Source of the DNA: Planctomycetota bacterium
GTDB taxonomy: Bacteria > Planctomycetota > Phycisphaerae > UBA1845 > UTPLA1
Length of the DNA stretch: 64,000 nucleotides
Direction: 5' to 3'
Assembly (NCBI GenBank): GCA_016235815.1
Contig: JACRIM010000054.1
Coordinates: 22,560 to 86,559, forward strand
Under the pieces are notes generated by a model. The model was not told the origin of the DNA and searched no databases. It saw nothing but the letters and a program-made list of their open reading frames with translations. Every line of letters begins with the position of its first letter. The first letter of the stretch is position 1. Both the position numbers and the translations under genes were made by a program. Positions 35,718-44,613 of the stretch are shown here, piece by piece.

Positions 35718-36487
35718 CACCCGCCCCCGCATCGTCTTCGTCAACGCAAATCAGCGCCATCGATTGGGCCGTCGCGAACGAGGCAGCGCTTAACGTGAGC
35801 GTTCTAACCGAGGACCGGTTCAACAACATGCGCTCGCAGTTGGTGGGGCAGGATAATGCGAAGGGCCTTCTTCAAATTCTGTATCCAATATCGAATGACC
35901 ATCAGACGCCGCCGGAGTTCACCGTCGGCACCGAACTGGGAATCTCCTTCCGACGCGGTCACAAGAAGTGTCTCTTCGTATCATGTGTGATGACGCGACA
36001 GTCGGCGACGCTCCCCGATGGCCGAACGGTTGATACGCTGGTGGTGAAAACGCCCGGCGAGATTCGGGAAATGCAGCGACGGCTGTACCAGCGCGTCACC
36101 GTGCCCGATGATCGACTCGTGCCGTGCAAGCTTTGGCAGGGCGAATGCCACCGCGGCGTCGGCTGGCCGGTCTGCGCGGGGCGGGTGAGCAACATTTCCC
36201 TCGGCGGCGTTTTGTTGGACATCCGGGCCGTACACAATCCGCGCCTGACCGTTGGCGAGGTGGTGGGCGTCGAATTCACGGTTCAGACCAATGCGACTCC
36301 GTTGGTTGCGACCGGGCAGTATCGCCATTGCTCGCTCTTGGGTACCGATCGGCTCGGCATTGGCGTTCAGTTCATCGGTTTGGAAAAGGAAACCTCGGGC
36401 CGGGCCACGCTTACCCAGATCGCCGAGTTCATCCGCGAACTTCGAAAGCCTTCATCGTATTCACATCCGGCTCCGTATGCCGAGTAA
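35714..36487 (+). CDS. PilZ-domain protein (second of a pair)
   Basis: 257 aa from GTG 35714 (GTGA overlap). The N-terminal domain differs from that of the first protein. The PilZ motifs R123-x3-R127 (RRLYQR) and NISLGG (160-165) are present. The two proteins likely respond to the same second messenger with different outputs or form a heterodimer. Confidence 0.85.
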   Translation: MTPAPASSSSTQISAIDWAVANEAALNVSVLTEDRFNNMRSQLVGQDNAKGLLQILYPISNDHQTPPEFTVGTELGISFRRGHKKCLFVSCVMTRQSATLPDGRTVDTLVVKTPGEIREMQRRLYQRVTVPDDRLVPCKLWQGECHRGVGWPVCAGRVSNISLGGVLLDIRAVHNPRLTVGEVVGVEFTVQTNATPLVATGQYRHCSLLGTDRLGIGVQFIGLEKETSGRATLTQIAEFIRELRKPSSYSHPAPYAE

Positions 36488-36584
36488 ACCCGGTCGCGCA
36501 ATCTCCGCGCGAGCCGCGCAGACATGGCATGCCAAAACACGGCCATAGGTTGGATTGAGCAGGATGGGGGAGAAATGTGCGCGC

Positions 36585-36623
36585 AAAAAAAGAGGATCCG
36601 AGCTCGCCGTTACTCGGACCCTC
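36585..36623 (-). terminator. Intrinsic terminator of the minus-strand small ORF
   Basis: On the minus strand GAGGGTCCGAG (36623-36613) pairs with CTCGGATCCTC (36602-36592) as an 11-bp stem with one G-T pair, a 10-base loop, then seven T (36591-36585). It is strong and oriented only for minus-strand transcription. No annotated minus gene lies upstream except the small ORF at 36674-36802. Confidence 0.85.
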
Positions 36624-36673
36624 CAAGCCAGGCTGGTGCGCCTAACGGCGCAAGACCCACAGCCTCGGGTTAA

Positions 36674-36802
36674 CTATCGGCGGCGGTCTTTACGCTCTTG
36701 AACCTTCTTATCGCTCGATAACAATGCGCGGTATTTTGCGGATTTACTCGGACCTGCGCGCTTATCGGAGCGCAATTTGACGCGCACAATTCGGCGCGGC
36801 AG
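36674..36802 (-). CDS. Small basic protein, about 42 aa
   Basis: The frame reads PRRIVRVKLRSDKRAG, then PSKSAKYRALLSSDKKVQE and RKDRRR, ending at TAG 36674; about 40% Lys/Arg. A CTG at 36802 lies 6 bases after GGAGG (36813-36809); a GTG at 36787 gives 37 aa but no ribosome site at the right distance. The T7 terminator 50 bases past the stop supports a real minus-strand transcription unit. The composition suggests RNA or ribosome binding. No named family recognised. A non-coding RNA with a chance ORF is the alternative. Confidence 0.5.
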   Translation of the reverse strand: MPRRIVRVKLRSDKRAGPSKSAKYRALLSSDKKVQERKDRRR

Positions 36803-36813
36803 ACTGCACCTCC

Positions 36814-37407
36814 ATGTCGCATATCCGCCGTGCATCCGGCTTGTACCTTTATGCAGTGCTCACCTCGTCTACAATTCTTTCATCCTGCGGCGATGACTCA
36901 GAAATGCCGCCGCCGCCCGACGAGCCGGCCGCGAAGACCACAGCGGAAATGGCCGGCATCAAGCCCATCGAGTTTGATCCGAGACGATGCATCGTCATCA
37001 AGGCCGATCGCACGATTACGCTGGCAAACCTCATCTTCGTGATACAGGGCGATCCGCGGGACGGTGAATCGATCGGCGTGACGCTGACCGTTTCCCGTCC
37101 TGCACCCGATGGTTCTCGGATGACGTTTGGAGCCATCGAAAATGTGGCAAGCCCGGAGGATTTGGTCAAGATTCCGCTCCGCTTCGGCGGGGCGTCGATT
37201 CTCGATCCGATGGGCGACGGAATCTTCACGACGATGGCGTTCTATCAGCCGAAATTCGCAACGATCAAGGTCACGTCGGTGGAAAAAGACGAGGTTCGCG
37301 GCGTGGTGAGCGGAGAGTTCTATCGATTCAGCCTGGCAACGCCGTTGGCGAAACCATCGGTGATCAAGCTGTCGGGCGACTTTGTTGCTGCTCGAATCGA
37401 TCGGTAA
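36814..37407 (+). CDS. Hypothetical lipoprotein
   Basis: 197 aa. Signal peptide ending in lipobox LSSC (residues 22-25), a Pro-rich linker, then a beta-rich domain of unknown family. ATG 36814 has no Shine-Dalgarno sequence: the bases before it are the complement of the GGAGG used by the divergent small ORF. An in-frame TTG at 36841 would trim nine residues but leave a shorter signal. Confidence 0.65.
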   Translation: MSHIRRASGLYLYAVLTSSTILSSCGDDSEMPPPPDEPAAKTTAEMAGIKPIEFDPRRCIVIKADRTITLANLIFVIQGDPRDGESIGVTLTVSRPAPDGSRMTFGAIENVASPEDLVKIPLRFGGASILDPMGDGIFTTMAFYQPKFATIKVTSVEKDEVRGVVSGEFYRFSLATPLAKPSVIKLSGDFVAARIDR

Positions 37408-37457
37408 TCGGTGGGGGGCACGGGCTGCGGTTAATATTGCGCGAAGGGAGGCAATAA

Positions 37458-37859
37458 ATGAGTGCGAGGCTATTTCGTGTCATCGTGCCGGTGTCCGACA
37501 TTGATCAGGCCGCCTCGTTCTATTCACGGGTGCTCGGAGTGTCGGGCATGCGAGTATCGAATGGGCGACACTATTTTGACTGCGGAGGCGTGATCCTTGC
37601 CTGCTTTGATCCCGCAGCGGACGGCGATGGCTACACCCCGGCTCCGAATCCCGAATGGCTGTATTTCGCAGTGGATGACATCAAGGCGACGTTTGCGTCT
37701 TGCCAAGCGGCCGGGGCAACGTTCTGCAAGGAAGAAGTCCACGGGGCGGCATCCGGCGAAATCGTCACCCGTCCATGGGGCGAGCGATCGTTTTACATCC
37801 ACGATCCGTTTGGCAACAAGATTTGCTTCGTGGACAGTGCCACCGTGTTTCGCGGTTAG
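37458..37859 (+). CDS. VOC/glyoxalase-fold protein
   Basis: 133 aa, single vicinal-oxygen-chelate domain: FRVIVPVSDIDQAASFYSRV, EWLYFAVDDIKATF and FYIHDPFGNKICFVD. GGGAGG precedes ATG 37458. Role (dioxygenase, glyoxalase or resistance) not determinable. Confidence 0.85.
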   Translation: MSARLFRVIVPVSDIDQAASFYSRVLGVSGMRVSNGRHYFDCGGVILACFDPAADGDGYTPAPNPEWLYFAVDDIKATFASCQAAGATFCKEEVHGAASGEIVTRPWGERSFYIHDPFGNKICFVDSATVFRG

Positions 37860-37874
37860 CGCCGGTGCGTTTGC

Positions 37875-39698
37875 CTATTCGACCGTCACGCTCTTCGCCA
37901 AATTACGCGGCTTGTCCACGTCGCATCCACGCAGCACCGCGGCGTGATAGGCCAGCAATTGCAGCGGGATTATCGTGACCAGCGGTTGCAGCGGCTCGGG
38001 CACATCGGGAACGTAGAAAACATGCTCCGCGAGGCTTGCGATGTCCTTGTCGCCTTCCGTGGCAACGGCAATCACGCGACCGCTGCGCGCCCGGACTTCC
38101 TCGATATTGCTGATGACCTTGTCATACTGGCTGTTCTTCGTGGCGATAAAGACGACCGGCATGTCCTTGGTGATAAGTGCGATGGGGCCGTGCTTCATCT
38201 CGGCGGCAGGCATGCCCTCGGCGTGGATGTACGAGATTTCCTTAAGCTTGAGCGCGCCCTCCAGTGCCGTCGGGTAGTTGTAGCCCCGGCCAAGATACAG
38301 CCAGTTCTCAGAGTCCTTGAACTTGTCAGCAACAACGCGGATTTCGGCGCTTTGCTGCGTGATTTGGCGCACCTTTTCAGGAATGGAGTCGAGGGCCTCG
38401 ATGTAAGCCTGAAGGTCCGGCTGCGAGAGATGCCGTCGGCGGCCCAGATAAAGTGCGATCATGGTGAGCACTAGCACCTGGCCGATGTAAGCCTTCGTGC
38501 TGGCGACGCCGATTTCGGGTCCGACGTGCAGATATACGCCGGCGTCGGTTTCTCGTGCAATCGTCGATCCGACTACGTTGACCGCACCGATGGCGAGCGC
38601 TCCCTTGTCACGCGCCTCGCGCAGTGCAGCGAGGGTATCAGCCGTTTCGCCCGATTGACTAATTGCGATGACAACGGTCCCCGGCTCAATGATCGGATTT
38701 CGATAGCGAAACTCGGATGCGTATTCGACTTCCGCCGGGATGCGGGCAAGGTCTTCAAACAGATACTCGCCGATCAACCCCGCGTGCCATGCGGTGCCGC
38801 AGCCGGTAAGGATGAATCGCTTCGTGCGTACCAACTCGCGCGTGAGATTCGCCAGGCCACCGAGGTGGATGCGGCCATCGCTCACCGTAACGCGCCCGCG
38901 CATGCAGTCGGCCATCGCCGCGGGCTGCTCGAGGATTTCCTTGAGCATGAAGTGCTCATGGCCGCTGAGTTCGATGTCCTCAAGCGTGATCTCAAGCTCG
39001 GTGACTTCCTTATTCACCGGCATGGCGTCGAGCGTCGTCGTCTTGAAACCATCATCCCACACCACGGCCATTTCCCCATCGTTGAGGTAGATGACCTGCG
39101 TGGTGTGTTGCACAATCGCTGCCGCATCGGACGCAACAACGTATTCGCCGTCACCGACGCCGATGATCAGCGGGCTGCCCTTGCGTGCCGCAACAATCTT
39201 GCCTGGCTCCTCAGAACAGACGACGGCAATGCCATAGGTGCCGCGAACGTCCTGAAGGGCGGTGCGAACCGCTGTCTCCAAATCCTTCGTGTAGAAGTGC
39301 CCGATCAGCTGGACCAGCACTTCGGTGTCGGTTTCGCTCTTGAACTCGACCCCGCGATGTTCGAGGTACGTTCGCAGGGCCTTGTAGTTTTCGATGATGC
39401 CGTTGTGGATTAATGCAATGCGGCCGGATGCATCCGTATGCGGGTGGGCGTTGACGTCGTTGGGCGCGCCGTGAGTGGCCCATCGTGTGTGGGCCATGCC
39501 GCAGGTGCCGCGAAGGTCATCATGGGTGATCAAATTCTCAAGGACGCTGATTCGTCCAGCGGACTTTCTGACCTTCAGACCATTATTCACAATAGCGATA
39601 CCGGCGGAGTCGTAGCCGCGGTACTCAAGACGCTTGAGACCTTCGATCAGGATGGGCCGGGCGTCTCGAAAACCGGTATAGGCCACAATTCCACACAT
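37875..39698 (-). CDS. glmS: Glutamine-fructose-6-phosphate aminotransferase
   Basis: Makes glucosamine-6-phosphate for cell-wall and lipid A precursors. 607 aa, full length. N-terminal nucleophile C2 (MCGIVAYTG), glutaminase loops RWATHG and HNGIIENY. Two SIS domains carry the sugar site, SQSGETADTLAALRE and the C-terminal NLAKSVTVE. No glmS ribozyme was recognised upstream. Confidence 0.97.
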   Translation of the reverse strand: MCGIVAYTGFRDARPILIEGLKRLEYRGYDSAGIAIVNNGLKVRKSAGRISVLENLITHDDLRGTCGMAHTRWATHGAPNDVNAHPHTDASGRIALIHNGIIENYKALRTYLEHRGVEFKSETDTEVLVQLIGHFYTKDLETAVRTALQDVRGTYGIAVVCSEEPGKIVAARKGSPLIIGVGDGEYVVASDAAAIVQHTTQVIYLNDGEMAVVWDDGFKTTTLDAMPVNKEVTELEITLEDIELSGHEHFMLKEILEQPAAMADCMRGRVTVSDGRIHLGGLANLTRELVRTKRFILTGCGTAWHAGLIGEYLFEDLARIPAEVEYASEFRYRNPIIEPGTVVIAISQSGETADTLAALREARDKGALAIGAVNVVGSTIARETDAGVYLHVGPEIGVASTKAYIGQVLVLTMIALYLGRRRHLSQPDLQAYIEALDSIPEKVRQITQQSAEIRVVADKFKDSENWLYLGRGYNYPTALEGALKLKEISYIHAEGMPAAEMKHGPIALITKDMPVVFIATKNSQYDKVISNIEEVRARSGRVIAVATEGDKDIASLAEHVFYVPDVPEPLQPLVTIIPLQLLAYHAAVLRGCDVDKPRNLAKSVTVE

Positions 39699-40077
39699 AA
39701 ACTACTCCAAGCGGGCAGGCAATCGGCCTACATCCGCGATAGGTCTATCGGCCGACCTTAGGCAGGCGCGAGCACCCGATTCTAGGGCATTCCTCAATAG
39801 GCGTAGACATTGGATGCGCTGTGCGAGTTGGTACGAACGACGCGATTCCGAGGTTCCGATTGCTTTCGTTCGAATCCTCAAGCCCCTATAGTCGGAATGT
39901 TGCCGTAACTCACGGCCTGACAGTAAGTTATGCGCAATCGTCGAAAAGCACAAAGTACGGGTCATTGGTTTTTTGCCTCAGGATTCATTTTCGGTCGCGA
40001 TTGATAGCGTCTCGTTCAGTGCGCATTCACGGACGATGCGTGATTTGACGGCCATGCTAGAATCCGCATTCCGACTT
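39699..40077. other. 379-bp region between divergent glmS and tRNA-Arg
   Basis: It carries the glmS 5' region (minus) and the tRNA promoter (plus). TAGAAT at 40058-40063, about 15 bases before the tRNA, is a plausible -10, but no convincing -35 is correctly spaced. No coding frame with family support. Confidence 0.4.
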
Positions 40078-40151
40078 GCGCCTGTAGCTCAATTGGACAG
40101 AGCATCAGACTTCGGATCTGAGGGTTGGGGGTTCGACTCCCTCCGGGCGCG
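40078..40151 (+). tRNA. tRNA-Arg (anticodon UCG)
   Basis: 74-base cloverleaf. Acceptor GCGCCTG pairs with CGGGCGC (one G-T pair), the D-arm has GCTC/GAGC, and the anticodon stem TCAGA/TCTGA has loop CTTCGGA, giving anticodon TCG, which reads CGA. The T-arm GGGGG/CCCTC has loop TTCGACT. Discriminator G; CCA is not encoded. Confidence 0.95.
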
Positions 40152-40222
40152 TTACGACTCGTTTCGCGAGTCGACTTTTCTTCGTTTGCGTGCACAGATT
40201 TGGCTGGACCCTTGGGCGCGCG

Positions 40223-41371
40223 ATGACGAATTACCCACTACAAAAAGCCACTCGCGTCGGCCGACTTGGGATCGCGGCGTCGATGCTGGTTTGTTGCTAC
40301 GGCCGTCCCGCCTTTGCACACGACGTCGAGATGACAAAGGTCGTCGTTCGATTTGATGCCCAGGGTCGGTATGAGGTTCAGTTTCATTACGATGTGAATG
40401 CATGGATGCTTGGGGTCCGTCCGGAACATTTAACTGTCCAGGAAATGGCGCGGCTCGCAACAATGCCGTTGGACGCGCGGGATGCCCGGCTTGCAGAACT
40501 CAGCGAACACGTCCTTCGAAACGTTCGCATTCGTTTCGATGAACAGAAAATCGCGCCCGCCTTTGACGTAATGGACAATCCCGATCGACCCGCCTCGCAG
40601 CCGACTCACGGCTCCTCACTGCTGCGCATCGTGCGGCTCTCGGGCGATGTGCCGGCCGGGGCGCGCATGTTTGATTTCTGGGCCTCACGATCCTTCGGAA
40701 ACATCGTGCTTTTTGTTTCGACCGAGTCGTCTGACGCGACGGATCAGCAGTTATTGGAGCGCGGCGAGCGAAGTCGCCCATACACGCTGGGCGCTGGAAT
40801 GCCACCGGCTTCAGCCATTTCGGTCGCACGGCAATACGCAGTCCTCGGCTTCGAGCACATCCTCCCCAAGGGTCTCGATCACATCCTCTTCGTGCTGAGC
40901 CTGTTCCTCCTGAGCACAAGGCTTGGTCCGCTCCTATGGCAGATTACAGCCTTCACACTGGCCCACTCGGTCACCCTTGCTCTCTCGACCTACGGGGTAG
41001 TGACGCTTTCGCCGCGCATCGTGGAGCCGCTGATCGCCCTCTCAATCGCGGCTGTGGCCGTCGAGAATCTGTTCACCACAAAGCTGCACCCGTGGAGACC
41101 CATCGTCGTGTTTATCTTCGGGCTGCTGCACGGGCTTGGGTTTGCAGGCGTTCTGTCAGAGCTTGGATTACCACGCAATCAGTTCGCCACTGCGTTGATC
41201 TCGTTCAACGTCGGCGTCGAACTTGGGCAACTTTCCGTCATCGTGCTCGCGTTCGCGGCCGTCGGTTGGTTGCGGTCCCGCGTGTGGTACCGTCCGCGCG
41301 TGGTTGTCCCTTGTTCGTTGCTGATCGGCGCAACGGGGCTTTTTTGGACCGTCCAGCGAATTGCGTCGTAA
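40223..41371 (+). CDS. HupE/UreJ-like membrane protein
   Basis: 382 aa from ATG 40223; ATG 40190 is also in frame. Cleavable signal ending AFA (about 32), an exported N-terminal domain of about 180 residues, then six helices with GFEHILPKGLDHILFVLSLF and HPWRPIVVFIFGLLHGLGFAG, the HupE/UreJ family 2 blocks. These His/Asp motifs suggest transition-metal (Ni/Co) handling. No hydrogenase or urease genes are nearby. Confidence 0.8.
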   Translation: MTNYPLQKATRVGRLGIAASMLVCCYGRPAFAHDVEMTKVVVRFDAQGRYEVQFHYDVNAWMLGVRPEHLTVQEMARLATMPLDARDARLAELSEHVLRNVRIRFDEQKIAPAFDVMDNPDRPASQPTHGSSLLRIVRLSGDVPAGARMFDFWASRSFGNIVLFVSTESSDATDQQLLERGERSRPYTLGAGMPPASAISVARQYAVLGFEHILPKGLDHILFVLSLFLLSTRLGPLLWQITAFTLAHSVTLALSTYGVVTLSPRIVEPLIALSIAAVAVENLFTTKLHPWRPIVVFIFGLLHGLGFAGVLSELGLPRNQFATALISFNVGVELGQLSVIVLAFAAVGWLRSRVWYRPRVVVPCSLLIGATGLFWTVQRIAS

Positions 41372-41394
41372 GTGAATTCACGGTGCGGTGCCGT

Positions 41395-42165
41395 TTAAGC
41401 AGCGCCTTCGTCAGCGGTCGCGGGGGACTTGACCGGCAGTGGGTTTTCAAACCCCTTGCGGCGGCAGATTTCGTCAATGATATCGTCAAATCGCGCGAGA
41501 TGATACTCGTCCAGCCGCAATCGACGGTCTGAGCCATCGGTGGCATAAACGAGTTCCACCCAACCCTTCTTCTGAAATCGAGAAATGTCCATCGACTTCA
41601 TCGCGTCCCAGCCGATTGGGCCGACACCATTGAGCGCCAGGCCGTTCTCATCCAGAACCAGGCGCGTCCCGCGAACGCGCAGCACGAACCATGCAAGATA
41701 CAACGCCAATACGCCAAGGCCCCCCGAGAGGTATTTCTGGAAGAGCAGGTCATAATTGCTACGTTGCCCGCGTCGCCCCACGATTTCTGCCACTTTGCCG
41801 CCTTCGAGTTTGGCCATGACCCGATGAACGGTGCCGAAGTAGTGAATGCCTTCGGCGTTCTCATAAGTCGGCGGGCCGCCAAAGTACTTGACCAAGGCAT
41901 CGCGCTGCTGGCTGGATGTGATGGCGTTCTTCATGGCTTCCCGGGCGCCGTTCTCTTCAGCCTCGGTGATGTGTGGATAGGTCGGTCCCGATGCGGCCTT
42001 GGGGCGTTCGTCCAGCGGGATGATTTGCAGGAATTCTTTCTGATTCTGACCGGGCCAACCGACAAAGCCGTCGTAAGCGAACCAGACCGAAAACACCGCC
42101 ACCATGAGGAGCAGCAAGGTTGTGCGTATCTTGCGTTCGGTCGTCGGTCCGCTTTCGATGTGCAT
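41395..42165 (-). CDS. Two-helix membrane protein at the end of the Gld-type operon
   Basis: 256 aa. Helix 1 near 15-33, an extracytoplasmic domain with FGGPPTYENAEGIHYFGTV, helix 2 near 145-163, then a cytoplasmic beta domain resembling a bacterial PH-like fold (LVLDENGLALNGVGPIGWDAM). No named family is certain. It is the last gene of the minus-strand ABC operon, 87 bases after the DUF4340 gene. Confidence 0.65.
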   Translation of the reverse strand: MHIESGPTTERKIRTTLLLLMVAVFSVWFAYDGFVGWPGQNQKEFLQIIPLDERPKAASGPTYPHITEAEENGAREAMKNAITSSQQRDALVKYFGGPPTYENAEGIHYFGTVHRVMAKLEGGKVAEIVGRRGQRSNYDLLFQKYLSGGLGVLALYLAWFVLRVRGTRLVLDENGLALNGVGPIGWDAMKSMDISRFQKKGWVELVYATDGSDRRLRLDEYHLARFDDIIDEICRRKGFENPLPVKSPATADEGAA

Positions 42166-42252
42166 GAATTCCTGTCCGCCAATTCGCCCGGCATGACTCC
42201 CGTGCTCGCAACGTCGTCGGAAGGCTACCCGCGCCGGGGCCGCGCCGTCAAA

Positions 42253-44550
42253 TCACCCGGCCTTTTGGAAATCCTGCACGCGTTTGGTGAGCTTATCGAC
42301 ATCGTCCTGCTTCATGACGAAGACGCGATCCTTCACCGTCGACAGGCAAGCGTAGCGACCGCCCTTGTCAGGTCCCTTCGCCGAAATCATGAGCGTCATG
42401 GGCGATCCGCCTTCGCATTCAGCCGTCACGGAGAGTTGAGCCTTGTCCAGGCCATAATCGCTTAACTTGGCGCCCATGTAGCGGACGTATTCGGAGCACT
42501 TGGCGGTGTTGAGCAGAGTGAAGGTCTCGGTCACCTTTACAGGATCGACACCAAAGGTTGGCTCGCCAAGCAACTTCCATGTGTCGCCGGATTTTTCGAA
42601 GGCGAACTTCTCGCCGCCTTCGAAAGCCAATCGTCGGGCCTGGGATGGCTCAAGGGACGCGATTTTTGTGTCAAGCAATTCCGCAAGGCAATCGTCAATC
42701 ACCTTCGCGTCGACCTCGCAAACGGTCGAGCCGCCGGCGGCCATGGCATAGACCACGTCACCCATCTTGGTGAGGTCAACGGAATAGAGCGACGGTGGTT
42801 GCGGCTCCATCTCTGGAGGAGAATCGGGGCCGGGTTGCGTCGTCGGCGGTTTTGGCTTCGGCTTCGGCGGGTTGTTCACCGTCACCGATACGCGAACGGT
42901 GGGCGGCGTGAGGCCGAACTTGGAAGCGTCCGAAGCCAGGCCGACAACGCGCCGACCGCGGAGCATGGAGAGATCTCCAAGGATGGTATTCACGGCGGTC
43001 GCCTCGGCATTTCCCTGGACAGGTGCGGTGATCTTCCAGCCGGCATCTTCCTTGGTGGCGACGACACTGTAATTCGGGAAACCCAACTCAACTTTGGAAG
43101 CCATGTCGCGCTGGAATCGCATGAGTTCGCGGCTGAGGAATTCGACGGGCCGAACCATGAGGGCCGTTGTCGCGTCGGCCTTCACCACGGCGACCGTGCC
43201 GTCGCGGTCATTCTTGACGTAGGCGCCGGTCTTACTTGCCGTGACGCCGCCAATCAGGAGTCGCGTCGACTCGACTTGGCCTTCGCACGTAACTTCGATG
43301 GTCGAACGGGGCTCCTTAAAGCCCTGGCTCGGCGTGACCTCGGCTTCGAAACCGATGGCTTTGAGTTCCTTGAGCGCCCTTAACAAGTCTTCGACGGCGA
43401 TGGCCTCGGCCGCCGGCTTATCCGCGCCCTGCAGGCCGGATGAGATCATCCATACGCCGTTCTGCTTGTCGAGCGTGACCGAATCTCCCTTGGAGGAAAT
43501 CGTGATCTTTTGCGCCCGCGACGGCTCCACGTCGCAGATAGCCTTGTCACGCAATTCGTCCAGCTTCACGGCGATTTGCTTGAACACCGATTCCGGGATT
43601 TGGAAGACGGCAGGACTCGGAGGCTCCTGCATCATCGCAAAGACCTTGTCCTCGGCGCTGCCGCCAAAGGCAACCTTGAACGTCTTACTGCTCACGTCGA
43701 ACTGCGGCTCAGCGGGCGCCGACGCAGGTGGGGCGGGAGGTGGCTTGGGAGTCTTTGTTTCGGTTTGCACGGAGATGACCAGGCGCGGCTTGTCCAAACC
43801 GTAGGGGCGGAGATTCTTCGAATCATCGTCCACAAATCGGTCTGCGGTGAGCTGCGACAAAGATCGAACCAGGTTTGAAATCGCCGTCTTGTCGCCGCGT
43901 GCCTTGAACGGCGAGTCCAGTGTCCACTTGGCCGCACCCCCGGTGAAGACATATTGAGCGTCCCCGGTCGCTTCCAGACGGATCGCGTCCGTGGGAGTAA
44001 ATTCGCAGACCTTTTTCCCTCGGAAGTCGGATAACCCGTGCCTCATCTCGGCATTTAGATCCGAATCGACAAGGTAGATAGTGTCGTCGCCTTCCTTCTG
44101 CACATAGGTCTTGCTGGAAAGCGATTGCCGCGCGCCGATTTTCACCACCACGGATTTGCCCGACTTGTCCGTCAGCTTGCAGACGCGGGTTGGTTTCTGC
44201 AGGCCCGACAACTCGTCGGAGGGCCGTTCACTATTTCCCTTCGTGTAAGCGACGGAGTATTTGAGATTCTTCACCTTTTCAACGTCGCCATTCACGACAA
44301 AGTGCTCGGCCGCGCCGGAGACCGGGGCGGTCATATGCCATTTGTCCTTGTCCATCACGAACTTTAAGGCAGGTGCACCGTCAACCATCCATTCGAATTC
44401 GGCGACATCGGCGATCGCGGGATCAAACAGCGACTTGGGGCCGGACGAGGTTTTTTCAGTCGGGGCATTGCTTCCGCTCTCAGCCCACCATACTCCGATG
44501 GCGGCGATCACAAGCGCGAGGACCAGTCCGATGGTTGTTTTCTGATTCAT
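42253..44550 (-). CDS. DUF4340 repeat protein
   Basis: 765 aa. One N-terminal helix (about 6-24), then several DUF4340-type beta repeats (for example EWMVDGAPALKFVMDKDKWHM and KITISSKGDSVTLDKQNGVW) joined by Pro-rich linkers. Family members occur beside GldG-type ABC proteins and are thought to be envelope anchored. 63 bases separate it from the GldG-like gene. Confidence 0.82.
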   Translation of the reverse strand: MNQKTTIGLVLALVIAAIGVWWAESGSNAPTEKTSSGPKSLFDPAIADVAEFEWMVDGAPALKFVMDKDKWHMTAPVSGAAEHFVVNGDVEKVKNLKYSVAYTKGNSERPSDELSGLQKPTRVCKLTDKSGKSVVVKIGARQSLSSKTYVQKEGDDTIYLVDSDLNAEMRHGLSDFRGKKVCEFTPTDAIRLEATGDAQYVFTGGAAKWTLDSPFKARGDKTAISNLVRSLSQLTADRFVDDDSKNLRPYGLDKPRLVISVQTETKTPKPPPAPPASAPAEPQFDVSSKTFKVAFGGSAEDKVFAMMQEPPSPAVFQIPESVFKQIAVKLDELRDKAICDVEPSRAQKITISSKGDSVTLDKQNGVWMISSGLQGADKPAAEAIAVEDLLRALKELKAIGFEAEVTPSQGFKEPRSTIEVTCEGQVESTRLLIGGVTASKTGAYVKNDRDGTVAVVKADATTALMVRPVEFLSRELMRFQRDMASKVELGFPNYSVVATKEDAGWKITAPVQGNAEATAVNTILGDLSMLRGRRVVGLASDASKFGLTPPTVRVSVTVNNPPKPKPKPPTTQPGPDSPPEMEPQPPSLYSVDLTKMGDVVYAMAAGGSTVCEVDAKVIDDCLAELLDTKIASLEPSQARRLAFEGGEKFAFEKSGDTWKLLGEPTFGVDPVKVTETFTLLNTAKCSEYVRYMGAKLSDYGLDKAQLSVTAECEGGSPMTLMISAKGPDKGGRYACLSTVKDRVFVMKQDDVDKLTKRVQDFQKAG

Positions 44551-44613
44551 GGTGTATGTCGAACAAGTCGTCCAAAGTTCATTCGGTTACGAAGGATCGT
44601 CTAGCACGTTTGG

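Noticed and set aside
38526..39413. 295-codon plus-strand frame inside glmS
   Set aside because: Antisense shadow of a complete glmS.
39699..40077. glmS ribozyme
   Set aside because: No recognisable ribozyme core in the glmS 5' region.
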